Notes under the pieces: generated by a model
Databases searched by the model: none
The model's input: the letters and a program-made list of their open reading frames with translations, nothing else
What the model was told of the DNA's origin: nothing
Translations under genes and position numbers: made by a program
Origin: Sulfobacillus acidophilus
GTDB taxonomy: Bacteria; Bacillota; Sulfobacillia; Sulfobacillales; Sulfobacillaceae
Assembly: GCA_003023745.1 (NCBI GenBank)
Contig: PXYV01000004.1
Span: forward strand, 46,213 to 110,212
Reading direction: 5' to 3'
Length of the DNA stretch: 64,000 bases
Part shown: piece by piece, positions 9,611 to 19,078 of the stretch
Layout: every line of letters starts with the position of its first letter
How positions within the stretch are numbered: position 1 is the stretch's first letter

Positions 9611-10570
9611 CTATCCGTCTTCGTTCCCCTCCCTCGCCTGAATCAAGGCCATGACTTCCGCCATGTATGGCATGGCTTCCGAACAACTGTGGCGGCTGAC
9701 GACCAGGGCACCACAAGCGGCCGCCAACTGCAACCGCCGCCGCGGTTCCCACCCTTGAGCCAAACCATAGGTATAGCCGGCCCCAAAACCATCCCCTGCC
9801 CCCAACGTATTGACCACCTCCACCGAAAATGGAGGCATAAAAAGCGATTTTGTGGCGCTAAAGTACCAACTGCCCTCTCCCCCGCGTTTGGCAACAACTT
9901 CTGGCACCCCAAGACTCAATAAGTTTGCGGTCGCCTCCTCCATGGAGCCGGATTGCCCGACAAACGCCAACTCGGTTTCATTAGCCAATACCACTGTTGC
10001 CTGAGGCAGGATGTCCTGATATACCTTCAGCGCCACGCTCGCATCCTGCCAGAATACGGGCCGCCAATCGACATCAAACACGACCGCAATGCCTGCTTGT
10101 TGGGCAATCTGAATAATCTTGTGGCAAGCGGAGCGGCTCGAGTCGGACGCCAATGCGGTCCCCGCCATCACGATTACCTGGGCACGCTGCAACTGTGCCG
10201 CATCGATATCAACGGGGCTGAGATTGGCATTGGCATTAGGAGTCCCCACAAACCACACTTGCGAATCGCTGGGCGGAAACAATGCCGCGAAAGCCAAACC
10301 TGTGCTGAGCTGGCGATCGGTTACCAGCATCGCTGTGTCTATGCCCTCTTGCTGAAGCTTTTCTCGAATAAAGTCACCCATCGGATCGGACCCAACGCGG
10401 GCTATCAATCCGACCGAACACCCCAATCGCGCCAGCCCCACGGCGGTATTGGCGGACGACCCTCCCACGTACTTGCGGAATGAAGCGACCCGGGAAAGCG
10501 GCACGCGCATCTCCTCCGCATAAAGATCGGCGATTACTCGCCCAACCGTATAAATTAAAGGTCCGGCCAT
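9611..10570 (-). CDS. iolC: 5-dehydro-2-deoxygluconokinase (PfkB family; start at MAGPLIYTVGR)
   Basis: 'YVGGSSANTAVGLARLG', 'VVNTLGAGDGFGAGYTYGL'; iol cluster context. Confidence 0.9.
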   Translation of the reverse strand: MAGPLIYTVGRVIADLYAEEMRVPLSRVASFRKYVGGSSANTAVGLARLGCSVGLIARVGSDPMGDFIREKLQQEGIDTAMLVTDRQLSTGLAFAALFPPSDSQVWFVGTPNANANLSPVDIDAAQLQRAQVIVMAGTALASDSSRSACHKIIQIAQQAGIAVVFDVDWRPVFWQDASVALKVYQDILPQATVVLANETELAFVGQSGSMEEATANLLSLGVPEVVAKRGGEGSWYFSATKSLFMPPFSVEVVNTLGAGDGFGAGYTYGLAQGWEPRRRLQLAAACGALVVSRHSCSEAMPYMAEVMALIQAREGNEDG

Positions 10571-11481
10571 TGCATCACCTCCGCCACCGCACCACCATGC
10601 ATTAGCGACGCGATCTCTCGCACGACCATGCGTGCGTCCGCTCCATCTTGCGGAAATAAAAGGCCCCGACCGATCAGAACCCCGCGCACTTGGGGACCTG
10701 CTTGACGGCAGCGCTGCACCGCCGCCACCAATGTCTTCGGATCGCCGACATTGGCTCCTCCCAGCAGCACGATCGGACATGTGGTCGCCTGCGCCACGCG
10801 CTCGAAATCTTCGACCATCGGAACCTTCAGCCAACGTCCCCGCGACGTCGGACCCAGTGCCGACGCGACCCCCATGAGCCGCACCAGATCGTCCGTGGAT
10901 AGCGGCACCGCAATCGGTTCCAAGAACACGGGAATGTCGGCTCTCGCCAACTCTGCCAAGGCACTGGCGACATACCGAATGGTGCGCGACGAGGCGTCAA
11001 CCGCAGGATCCACCCGCAACAGCAATTTGCCCGCATCCAGTCGGGCTTTCTTCAAAGACAAGACGTCATACGCACTGACAAAGTCGTCGAGGTCAAAGAC
11101 GGTGTCTGCCAGACCCGCCCGGTTCATAGAGCCAATAAGGACCTTGTTATCGAGAAAGTCGGGGCCGCCGTGATGAACCACCCAGTGGTTGAGAATTGCC
11201 AACTCGTCCATAATGTCCGGCGTGACTAATACCCCATCCACAAATGGTTGCAGCATAAGACGGGCAATTCGCCGGATGAGGTCGACCCGTCGAGCCATGG
11301 CCCACGGATCGTTACCGGCCGCTACCGTGCGGCGCGCGGGATGGTCGGCGGCCACCAAGACCAACGGCTGCTCTTGCCATCGCGGCCGACGGCGCCGATG
11401 CGCCAAGATTTGTTCCGCCAGGGACGGCTCCGTTATCCGCGCCTGGAGTATGTGCCGTAGAATCACGTCATCTGATATCAC
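10555..11481 (-). CDS. Cgl0159-like (beta/alpha)8 aldolase-family protein of inositol clusters
   Basis: 'LVLVAADHPARRTVAAGNDPWAMARRVDLI...IVLLGGANVGDP...GRGLLFPQDGDA' LacD/DeoC-like fold; overlaps iolC and iolB. Confidence 0.75.
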   Translation of the reverse strand: MISDDVILRHILQARITEPSLAEQILAHRRRRPRWQEQPLVLVAADHPARRTVAAGNDPWAMARRVDLIRRIARLMLQPFVDGVLVTPDIMDELAILNHWVVHHGGPDFLDNKVLIGSMNRAGLADTVFDLDDFVSAYDVLSLKKARLDAGKLLLRVDPAVDASSRTIRYVASALAELARADIPVFLEPIAVPLSTDDLVRLMGVASALGPTSRGRWLKVPMVEDFERVAQATTCPIVLLGGANVGDPKTLVAAVQRCRQAGPQVRGVLIGRGLLFPQDGADARMVVREIASLMHGGAVAEVMQWPDL

Positions 11482-12308
11482 GGTACCCTCCGATCATTCG
11501 GGACGGAAAAGCCCGGTACGTGTGAAAAATTGGGGTCAACGGTAAAGTTCCACTGGCGGGTTGGACCAGCCATGACGTTGAGGTAATAGGCGGTCGCACC
11601 AGGCGGCACGGCAACGGGGTGATATCCGCGATCCACCACCACCAGTTCGCCGTCGTAGACAGCCCAGGCCTCCCCGAGTCCATCGTCGCCGTAAACGCGC
11701 TGAATAGCCCACAGTGTAGACGGCTTCATGTGATAGTAGTAGAGCTCCTCTAGCAGGGACTCGGTCGGCGGATCCTCACGGTCATGCTTATGCGGGGGAA
11801 AGCTCGACCAATGGCCGCCCGGAGTGATGACTTCCACTAGTCGCAACCGTTCCGCCTGCCCAGGCTCCTCTAATAGATGGCGAACCAAGCGGGCAGTTTC
11901 GCCAGTGCCCCGCGATTCGATCGCCATGTCCTTGGGCTCATAGACTCGCGTGGCCACCGCGCTGCTGTCCACCCTGGCCATCGCCCACAGCAACTCGGCC
12001 TCCGAGTTGGCGTCGACGCGAAGTGCCTCGCCGGGATGCACATAGACCACGTAGGGCGCGCTATCGTCAAAAACTGATGCTCGCCCGTCAAGTCTCTTGG
12101 TGCCGATGACACGATTGGCCACCTCGACCGATCCCGACATGAGCACTAACGCGTACTCGTAGTGCTCATCGACCGTTGCAGTCCACGATTGTCCCGGACC
12201 CAAACGGCAGACTTCTGCACCCACAAACGTTAAATTGGCCATGCCCGGCCTGACGAACACTGTCCGGACATCCTCGGCCGACGCCTGGCGCGATTTGTAC
12301 TTGCGCAT
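11478..12308 (-). CDS. iolB: 5-deoxy-glucuronate isomerase
   Basis: 'VITPGGHWSSFPPHKHDREDPPTESLLEELYYYHMKPS', 'RGYHPVAVPPGATAYYLNVMAG'. Confidence 0.95.
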   Translation of the reverse strand: MRKYKSRQASAEDVRTVFVRPGMANLTFVGAEVCRLGPGQSWTATVDEHYEYALVLMSGSVEVANRVIGTKRLDGRASVFDDSAPYVVYVHPGEALRVDANSEAELLWAMARVDSSAVATRVYEPKDMAIESRGTGETARLVRHLLEEPGQAERLRLVEVITPGGHWSSFPPHKHDREDPPTESLLEELYYYHMKPSTLWAIQRVYGDDGLGEAWAVYDGELVVVDRGYHPVAVPPGATAYYLNVMAGPTRQWNFTVDPNFSHVPGFSVPNDRRVP

Positions 12309-12332
12309 TTTTTCATGCCTCCCATTTGCCGC

Positions 12333-13253
12333 TCACAATGGCGTGTCGTGCGAAGGTTCAATTTCGGAAGTTTCCGTTAACTTGTGCAGATACGTGAGCG
12401 CCGTGCGCATTGCCGCGACTGGCTCGGCCACAAGTGGATCCTGCTCCGCCTCGATGACGCACCAACCAGAATATCCCATCTGCTGCAAGGCCTTCACAAT
12501 CGGAGCAAAGTCGACCGCCCCGTCACCGGGCACCGTAAAAATCCCCCGCCGCACGCACTCCAAGAACCCCAGGCCCTGATCGTACTGGGTTGCCACCAAA
12601 GGCCGCACCGACTTCATGTGGACGTGTCCGATCCGTTCCGGATACTGTGAGATCACCCAGGCTGGGTCGATTCCCGCCACCGAAAGATGCCCCGTGTCAA
12701 CCACCAGAGATACTAAGTCTGCCGGGGTGTTGTCCAACAGGCGCACGACGTCAGCACGGGTTTCAATATTCGTGCCAAGATGAGGGTGATAGACCAGGGT
12801 GAGCCCCTCCTCGGCACATAGTGCGCCCGCTCGCTGCAGTCCCTCCAGCACCGTCTGCCAGGTCGTCTGATCCCATAAAATCTTATGAGGACGGTCCCCA
12901 TCAACATCCCAGTGCACACTGCCACTTCCCTCTGCTGTGACGACGACGTCTGCTCCCATCGCCTTCAAAAACTTCACATGCTGCCGGTAACGGGATAATT
13001 CTTCATCCCATCGGTCACGCTGGGTCAAATGAATCTGCGCCCAACCTGACGCCAGTTGAAGGCCATACGCCTGGAGCAGCGGCTTGAGCTCGTTGACCGT
13101 TCGGGGATACTTCCGTCCCAGTTCAGTCCCGACAAATCCTAACGCCTGCATATCTCCTAAAATGTCGGTGACGCTGTACTCGTCCCCTAAATCTAAAAGG
13201 TCATCGTTACACCAGTTTATCGGCGATGCCGCGTATTGCCACCTCGTGATCAT
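12333..13253 (-). CDS. iolE: Myo-inosose-2 dehydratase (start at MITRWQYA)
   Basis: Xylose-isomerase-like TIM barrel, 'SPINWCNDDLLDLGDEY...DMQALGFVGTELGRKYP'. Confidence 0.93.
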   Translation of the reverse strand: MITRWQYAASPINWCNDDLLDLGDEYSVTDILGDMQALGFVGTELGRKYPRTVNELKPLLQAYGLQLASGWAQIHLTQRDRWDEELSRYRQHVKFLKAMGADVVVTAEGSGSVHWDVDGDRPHKILWDQTTWQTVLEGLQRAGALCAEEGLTLVYHPHLGTNIETRADVVRLLDNTPADLVSLVVDTGHLSVAGIDPAWVISQYPERIGHVHMKSVRPLVATQYDQGLGFLECVRRGIFTVPGDGAVDFAPIVKALQQMGYSGWCVIEAEQDPLVAEPVAAMRTALTYLHKLTETSEIEPSHDTPL

Positions 13254-13275
13254 TGTGTCTTCCCTCGCTTCATAG

Positions 13276-14286
13276 TTAAATGGGCAAATCGACCATTTCG
13301 TTGCGCCCCGATGCCAGCGAGCGCTGTGCTGCTTGGGCAACGGACGTCGCGCGAATTCCGTCGATACTCGCCAAAGGCACTTGTTCCCCGCGCACAACTT
13401 TGACAAATGCAGACATCTCGTTGAGGTATGCCGTCTGGAATCGTTCCTGATAATCTGAAAAGGTGTCTCGCTTGATCGCGCTCTCAACCATTACCACCGT
13501 ATCACTCGGACTCGCCGCAGCAATTTTGACAGCCCCTTTGGTTCCGAGGATCTCTGTGCGAATTTCATAGCCATACACCGCATCGCGCGACAATTCCACC
13601 AGGCCCATGGCCCCGGCCACTGTTTTAAAGCTCATATGCGCATGGTCCACGTCTTGAACCGTGCGGTAATCGGGATGATTGTACACCCCGCCCCGGGCAA
13701 ACACCTCTGTCAATTCCGTGCCTAAAAACCAACGTGCCAAGTCGATGTCGTGTACCCCGGTATCTAGAAAGAAGCCGCCCGAGTGTTTCACAATTTCAAG
13801 CGCCGGAGCCATGCGGTCACGGCTGATACTAAAAAAATGGTATGGGGTCCCAATCTCGCCACGGTCGATAACGGCCTTCGCCTTAAGATAATGCGGGTCA
13901 AAGCGACGCATAAATCCCATTTGCAATGGCACCCCGGCCGTCTCGTAGAGGCGATGAATTTCCAGGGATTCCTCAAGTGTCAACGCTAATGGCTTCTCGC
14001 AAAATACGGGCCAGCGACGCTTTACCAACGCCTTCAACAACTCGCCGTGACTGGTGGACGACGACGCCACCACGACCGCATCCAGGTCTGACTGATCGAG
14101 CACATACCGATAGTCGTCAACCCTGAGCTTTGCTGACAATCCCAGACAGTTAGCGTTGATCTTCTCAATATGAGGGTCAGCCACTGCCCCTAACACGGCT
14201 CCCGGTATGCGACCTTGCAAATTTTCCGCATGAGTTCGCCCCATCGCGCCTAAGCCGATCACCGCAATCCGTACGGGAACACTCAT
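13276..14286 (-). CDS. iolG: Inositol 2-dehydrogenase (Gfo/Idh/MocA; start at MSVPVRIAV)
   Basis: 'VRIAVIGLGAMGRTHAENL', 'CEKPLALTLEE', 'DTGVHDIDLARWFLG'. Confidence 0.9.
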   Translation of the reverse strand: MSVPVRIAVIGLGAMGRTHAENLQGRIPGAVLGAVADPHIEKINANCLGLSAKLRVDDYRYVLDQSDLDAVVVASSSTSHGELLKALVKRRWPVFCEKPLALTLEESLEIHRLYETAGVPLQMGFMRRFDPHYLKAKAVIDRGEIGTPYHFFSISRDRMAPALEIVKHSGGFFLDTGVHDIDLARWFLGTELTEVFARGGVYNHPDYRTVQDVDHAHMSFKTVAGAMGLVELSRDAVYGYEIRTEILGTKGAVKIAAASPSDTVVMVESAIKRDTFSDYQERFQTAYLNEMSAFVKVVRGEQVPLASIDGIRATSVAQAAQRSLASGRNEMVDLPI

Positions 14287-14416
14287 TTCGCTCGCAATCC
14301 CTCGTTTCCATTGTTCTCTTACCTCAAACAATCGACGACTGCTGAACGTCACTTTGAGAAGGCCTTAGCCTTCCTTGCAAGGAAACGCGCGATTGTGCAG
14401 CACCAACGCGCAACCT

Positions 14417-15184
14417 TCAGTCATCGAACCAGGCAGGCGCTATTTTTGTCATTAAGTCCTCAATCGGATCGAGGGCAATGCGGCGAAAAGACTCCACATA
14501 TTCGGGATGATCCTGCAGTGCCTGCGTAATCGGGTTTGAAAACGCCCGATAGCGGCGGCGCAATCGTGCGCGCATGCGTTCGGCCAAGTCGGCCACGTTA
14601 ACCTGTGACACATGGCGGGAGAGTGCCTCCATTTTTTTATCAAACGTCTGGCCGATGTCGATAAAGAGATTGGGTTGATTGGTCCCGAACATCCATAATT
14701 CCCTTGTTTTGAATCCCTCCAACCCTTCGTTATACAGTTCCGGAAACATCAAATTGTCGCGCGCGCTGGGATACACGGCATAGGCCGTCTCTTGTCCGGT
14801 GGCCATGTGGTCGGGATGATTTAAGCCATACGCTCCAAACCAATAACTAGACGGATCCCAACTCAACACCACGTCCGGTTTAAAAATGCGAATGATCCGG
14901 GAAATATCGCGCCTCAGCGGCAAGTCCGCCCGTAACTCCCCGTCCACATAATCCAAGAAAAAGACCTCGTCGACGCCGATCACCCGACTGGCCGCACGTT
15001 GTTCTTCTTGTCGAATTTGTTTGAGCCGCGGTCCGTCTTCTACCTTTTCCGAACCTTTTGCGCCATCGGTACAGATAAGGCATGCAACCTCGTGGCCAGC
15101 ACGCTTCATTCGCGCTAACGTGCCCGCCGCGTTGCTTTCAATATCATCCGGGTGCGCTCCCACTGCTAAAAACCGCACATGCAT
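14417..15184 (-). CDS. PIG-L/LmbE family deacetylase
   Basis: 'FLAVGAHPDDIESNAAGTLARMKRAGHEVACLICTDGAKGS', 'GLNHPDHMATG'. Confidence 0.9.
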   Translation of the reverse strand: MHVRFLAVGAHPDDIESNAAGTLARMKRAGHEVACLICTDGAKGSEKVEDGPRLKQIRQEEQRAASRVIGVDEVFFLDYVDGELRADLPLRRDISRIIRIFKPDVVLSWDPSSYWFGAYGLNHPDHMATGQETAYAVYPSARDNLMFPELYNEGLEGFKTRELWMFGTNQPNLFIDIGQTFDKKMEALSRHVSQVNVADLAERMRARLRRRYRAFSNPITQALQDHPEYVESFRRIALDPIEDLMTKIAPAWFDD

Positions 15185-15318
15185 CCTCCTCTACTCCGAC
15201 GATCTACCCATTTGCCTCTTATCATGCCCTATTCCCGTTTCGATCCCGACACTGACCCACGAAGCCCGCTGGTCCGCCACCACCCCAAGAGGTTTGGCAT
15301 GACGCCCTCTCCACCCCT

Positions 15319-17076
15319 TTAACCACTGACTGTCCAATAATTCGGATAAATCAACCCCGAACTGCTCGCGGTGGAAACCACGCCCTGCACATTCTTGGCG
15401 TAAGTGAGGTAATCGCCCTGCACCGAATAACTACCCGCCGGCCAGGGCAGAAATAAAACGGGGTTTTGCTGGCGCACATTCTTTTCATAGGCGTAAAGGT
15501 CCGCCAATGTCTTAGCGGCATTGAGCGGCTTCGCTCCCGCCGCTAAAATAGCGTTTGTGGTGGCATTGCTGTACCCGCCATTGTTGGACCCGCCGCCAGT
15601 CCCAAAAAGCTGTTCGCCACTGGGGAAAAAGGGACCCCAAGTCCAGTTATAGGGTCCTTCAATGGACCACTGGGTAGGATCGATGGTCTGATTCATGTCC
15701 ACATCGACCAACGGCTCGGGCCGAAGAGTCGCGTCAATCCCCTCTTGAGCCCAGTCCGATTTCAAGAGTTCCATCTGGTCAGTAATGGTGGGACTGCCCG
15801 AAATGTACGTCACCATGAACGCCAGCCGCAGTTTCCCTTTGGTCATGACGCCGCGAACATCCTTCCAGCCGTGCGCCTCGAGGAGTTTCTTGCCCCGGGC
15901 GGGATTAAACGGATATGCGGCAGTGGCCGTTGCAGGGCTGGCGAACTGCGATTGGGGCAAAGACGCCACCGGTCCATAGGACTGGGTCGCTTCGCCATGA
16001 AAGATGTCTTTGATCATCCCCGGTTCGTTTACACCCATTTGCAGCGCCTGGCGGATGTACAACTGGCGAAACACAGGCCCCAAGCCATTGGGAGCGTGCC
16101 TATTCATGTTAATCGGCATGTACGTGAATCCGAGAAAATAAATGGGGTGGACCACGTCATTGGTCAGTTGGTTGCGCGCATCCCAAGAGCTATTGGGTAA
16201 ATAGCCAACATTGACGGTACCTTCCTTCAGCGCTTCAAATTCCGCTGCCGTCGATGTTTCATACTGCAACACAAATGCCTTAATATGGGATTGATGTCCC
16301 CCGTAAGCCGGGTTCGGTACAAATTCCCAGTAATCGTTGGGCACCATCTTGAGAAACTTGTAGGGGCCGTCAACCACATGATAAACCGGGTTGCTGGGCG
16401 AATTCGCCACAGATGCCATAAATTGCAATTCTTTATCCATATTCTTCGGATATTTATCCCACACACTCATAGGCATGGGCGTCAGTTGACCAAGCCCGTC
16501 GATAATGAAACGCAAACGATTATAGGGGTGGGTCGTGGTAACCACCACAGTTTTGGCCCCGGTCGCGACGACACTCTTCCAAGCGGTCGGCACCCCGCCC
16601 GTTCCCACATTGGCGTACGCCCAGGGCGTGTGTTTTTCACTAGCGGCTTTGATGACGTCCCATGTAAACACCACATCTTGGGCGGTAATGGGCTGGCCAT
16701 TAGACCATTTATACTTGTTGCCGAGGGTAATGGTAAATTGCGTCGACGCCTTATTCACCGTAATCTTGGAGGCAACCGACCGGGCGTAGTCCACCGTATC
16801 TTGACTGGTCACGAAAATGAGCGGCTTATACATGAGACCTTGCAGTTGGGCATTTTGCAGGGTGTCCCCTGTGTCGCTCATAATCGGGAAAAACCAATTC
16901 GGGGCTTGTAGAGCCGCCGTCGCCATGACAATGGTGTCAGTGCCGGCCGACCTCGACGCGACCGTCACGCCAGAGGCTGCCCAACCACTCGCCGACAACA
17001 AGGCCAAGCTAGAGGCGCCAACAAACGCGATGCTTCGTTTCAGCACAGGACACCCCCTCCTCGTCCATTTTGCCAA
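15319..17076 (-). CDS. ABC transporter substrate-binding protein (SBP_bac_5/peptide type)
   Basis: Signal peptide, 'YKWSNGQPITAQDVVFTWDVIKAA', 'LRLAFMVTYISG'; about 580 aa. Confidence 0.9.
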   Translation of the reverse strand: MAKWTRRGCPVLKRSIAFVGASSLALLSASGWAASGVTVASRSAGTDTIVMATAALQAPNWFFPIMSDTGDTLQNAQLQGLMYKPLIFVTSQDTVDYARSVASKITVNKASTQFTITLGNKYKWSNGQPITAQDVVFTWDVIKAASEKHTPWAYANVGTGGVPTAWKSVVATGAKTVVVTTTHPYNRLRFIIDGLGQLTPMPMSVWDKYPKNMDKELQFMASVANSPSNPVYHVVDGPYKFLKMVPNDYWEFVPNPAYGGHQSHIKAFVLQYETSTAAEFEALKEGTVNVGYLPNSSWDARNQLTNDVVHPIYFLGFTYMPINMNRHAPNGLGPVFRQLYIRQALQMGVNEPGMIKDIFHGEATQSYGPVASLPQSQFASPATATAAYPFNPARGKKLLEAHGWKDVRGVMTKGKLRLAFMVTYISGSPTITDQMELLKSDWAQEGIDATLRPEPLVDVDMNQTIDPTQWSIEGPYNWTWGPFFPSGEQLFGTGGGSNNGGYSNATTNAILAAGAKPLNAAKTLADLYAYEKNVRQQNPVLFLPWPAGSYSVQGDYLTYAKNVQGVVSTASSSGLIYPNYWTVSG

Positions 17077-17080
17077 AAGA

Positions 17081-17096
17081 GGTCAACCGGTTTACC
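17081..17096. promoter_or_regulatory. LacI-type operator (near-perfect palindrome)
   Basis: GGTCAACCGGTTTACC immediately upstream of the 15319-17076 SBP gene; one mismatch to the 18979 site. Confidence 0.75.
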
Positions 17097-17222
17097 TCCT
17101 ATGACAATAGAGAATTTGGTTCACGATGTGGGGCTTTCAGCCCTCGTCATTTTTGTGGCGGCGCTCGTTTCCCTCATGCACGGCGATACGCCTTCGCCCT
17201 GCTCCAACTTCTAAACGACGCC

Positions 17223-18965
17223 TTACTTGATCGTCCAGTATTGGGGGGCAATGCTGCCGGCGACACCGGCGGTCGAGACGACACCATGCACATTTTTAGC
17301 GTAAGTCAGGTAGTCGCCTTGCACCGACACGCTTCCCGCTGGCCAAGGCAGCCACAGAACCGGCACCTCTTTAGAAATATTCTCCTCATATTTAAACAGA
17401 GCGGACAACGTGGCTTTGGTTGATGCCGGCTTGGTCACAGCTGCCATCAATGCATTGCTGGTGGCATTGCTATACCCGCCATTGTTGGACCCGCCGCCGG
17501 TTCCAAAGATCGATTCACCGTCGGGGTAAAATGTCCCCCAGGTCAAATTGAACGGACCTTCGACGGACCACTTGGTGGGATCAATCGTCTGGTTCATGTC
17601 CACATCCGCCAACGCTTCGGGGCGCAACGTCACGTCGATGCCCTCTTTGGCCCAGTCCGCCTTCAGCAGCTCCATCATATCCGTGGTGGTCTGGTCGCCC
17701 GAGATGTAAGTGACCGTGAACGCCAAGCGCAATTTGCCCTTGGTCATCACACCGTTCACTTCCTTCCAACCGTTGGCCTCCAACAGTTTCTTCCCTTTGG
17801 CGGGATTATATGGATAGTCAGCCTTGGTCGTGGCCGGGTCGACGTAGACGGTCTTTGGCAGCGCCGCCACCGGTCCATAACAGAGGGAGGCCTCCCCATG
17901 ATAGATCCCCTTGATGATGGCCGGTTCGTTGATGCCCATTTGCAGCGCTTCGCGCAGGTACAGTTGTTGGAAGACCGGTCCCAGTCCTCCTGGTGCATGC
18001 GCGTTCTCGTTCATCGGCATTTCGGTGAATCCCACGAAGTAAACCGGCTTGATGACATCGTTGGTCAACTGGCCGCGCGCCGACCAAGAACTGTTCGGCA
18101 GGTACCCCACGTTGACGGTGCCTTCCTTCAACGCCTCGAACTCCGCCGCCGTCGATGTTTCATACTGCTCGATAAAGGCTTTGATGGTTGGCTTGTGTCC
18201 CCCATAGGAAGGGTTCGGGACAAATTCCCAGTAGTCGCCGGGAACCATCTTGTAGAACTTAAAAGCGCCGTCCACGACGTCGTACTCGGGACTCGTCGGT
18301 GAATTGGCCAGCAAGTCAATGAACTCCAGCTCTTTATACATATTGGTCGGATACTTGTCCCACACGCTCTGATCCACCGGAATAATCTGAGACAGACCGT
18401 CTTGAATGAACCAGACGGCATTGACGGGCGCGGTGGTCGTGATCACAACCGTTTTGGACCCCTTCGCGACCACGCTCTTCCAATCAGCCGGAACGCCGCC
18501 GATTCCTACATACGGATATCCAAAAGGTGTGTGTTTGGAGCTGGCCGCTTTAATCAAATCCCAGGTAAACACCACATCTTGGGCCGTGACTGGCTGCCCA
18601 TTGGACCACTTATACTTCGTGCCCAAATGAACCGTAAACTGATCGGAAGCCTTGTTGACCGTAACTCCCGTGGCAATCGACTGGGCATAATCGGGGGCAT
18701 CGTTCGTGCCAATATGCACCAAGGGCACATACATCAGGCTTTGCAATTGCCTGTTTTGCAGCGTAGCCCCCGTATCGCTGCCCACCGGAAAAAACCAATT
18801 AGGCGCCTGTAAGGGAGCCGTGGCCATGACAATTGTATCCGCGCTTGCCGAGGTCGACGCCACCCGTGCATGCGTCGTTCCCCACCCGGCAGCAGACAAC
18901 AGCGCCAGACATGACACGCCCAGCAACGCGATGCTCCGTTTCACCACTGTTCTCGTCCTCCTCAA
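17223..18965 (-). CDS. ABC transporter substrate-binding protein (SBP_bac_5), paralogue of 15319-17076
   Basis: Strong similarity to the neighbouring SBP throughout, e.g. 'YKWSNGQPVTAQDVVFTWDLIKAASSKHTPFGYPYVGIGGVPADWKSVVAKGSKTVVITTTAP'. Confidence 0.9.
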   Translation of the reverse strand: MRRTRTVVKRSIALLGVSCLALLSAAGWGTTHARVASTSASADTIVMATAPLQAPNWFFPVGSDTGATLQNRQLQSLMYVPLVHIGTNDAPDYAQSIATGVTVNKASDQFTVHLGTKYKWSNGQPVTAQDVVFTWDLIKAASSKHTPFGYPYVGIGGVPADWKSVVAKGSKTVVITTTAPVNAVWFIQDGLSQIIPVDQSVWDKYPTNMYKELEFIDLLANSPTSPEYDVVDGAFKFYKMVPGDYWEFVPNPSYGGHKPTIKAFIEQYETSTAAEFEALKEGTVNVGYLPNSSWSARGQLTNDVIKPVYFVGFTEMPMNENAHAPGGLGPVFQQLYLREALQMGINEPAIIKGIYHGEASLCYGPVAALPKTVYVDPATTKADYPYNPAKGKKLLEANGWKEVNGVMTKGKLRLAFTVTYISGDQTTTDMMELLKADWAKEGIDVTLRPEALADVDMNQTIDPTKWSVEGPFNLTWGTFYPDGESIFGTGGGSNNGGYSNATSNALMAAVTKPASTKATLSALFKYEENISKEVPVLWLPWPAGSVSVQGDYLTYAKNVHGVVSTAGVAGSIAPQYWTIK

Positions 18966-18978
18966 TCCTTACAAGAGA

Positions 18979-18994
18979 GGTAAACCGGTTTACC
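18979..18994. promoter_or_regulatory. LacI-type operator (perfect 16-bp palindrome)
   Basis: GGTAAACCGGTTTACC upstream of the second SBP gene, adjacent to a LacI-family regulator gene. Confidence 0.8.
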
Positions 18995-19078
18995 ACATGG
19001 TTGCAGAAATAATCGTCAGAGTCAACAGAAATAATTTGATTAATGGCGGCATTAGCCCTGTTCAGACCGTAACGGCTG

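Noticed and set aside
16285-16911. 208-aa ORF antisense to the solute-binding protein
   Set aside because: Mirrored by similar antisense ORFs in the paralogue (e.g. 18402-18812), showing it is a by-product of SBP codon usage.
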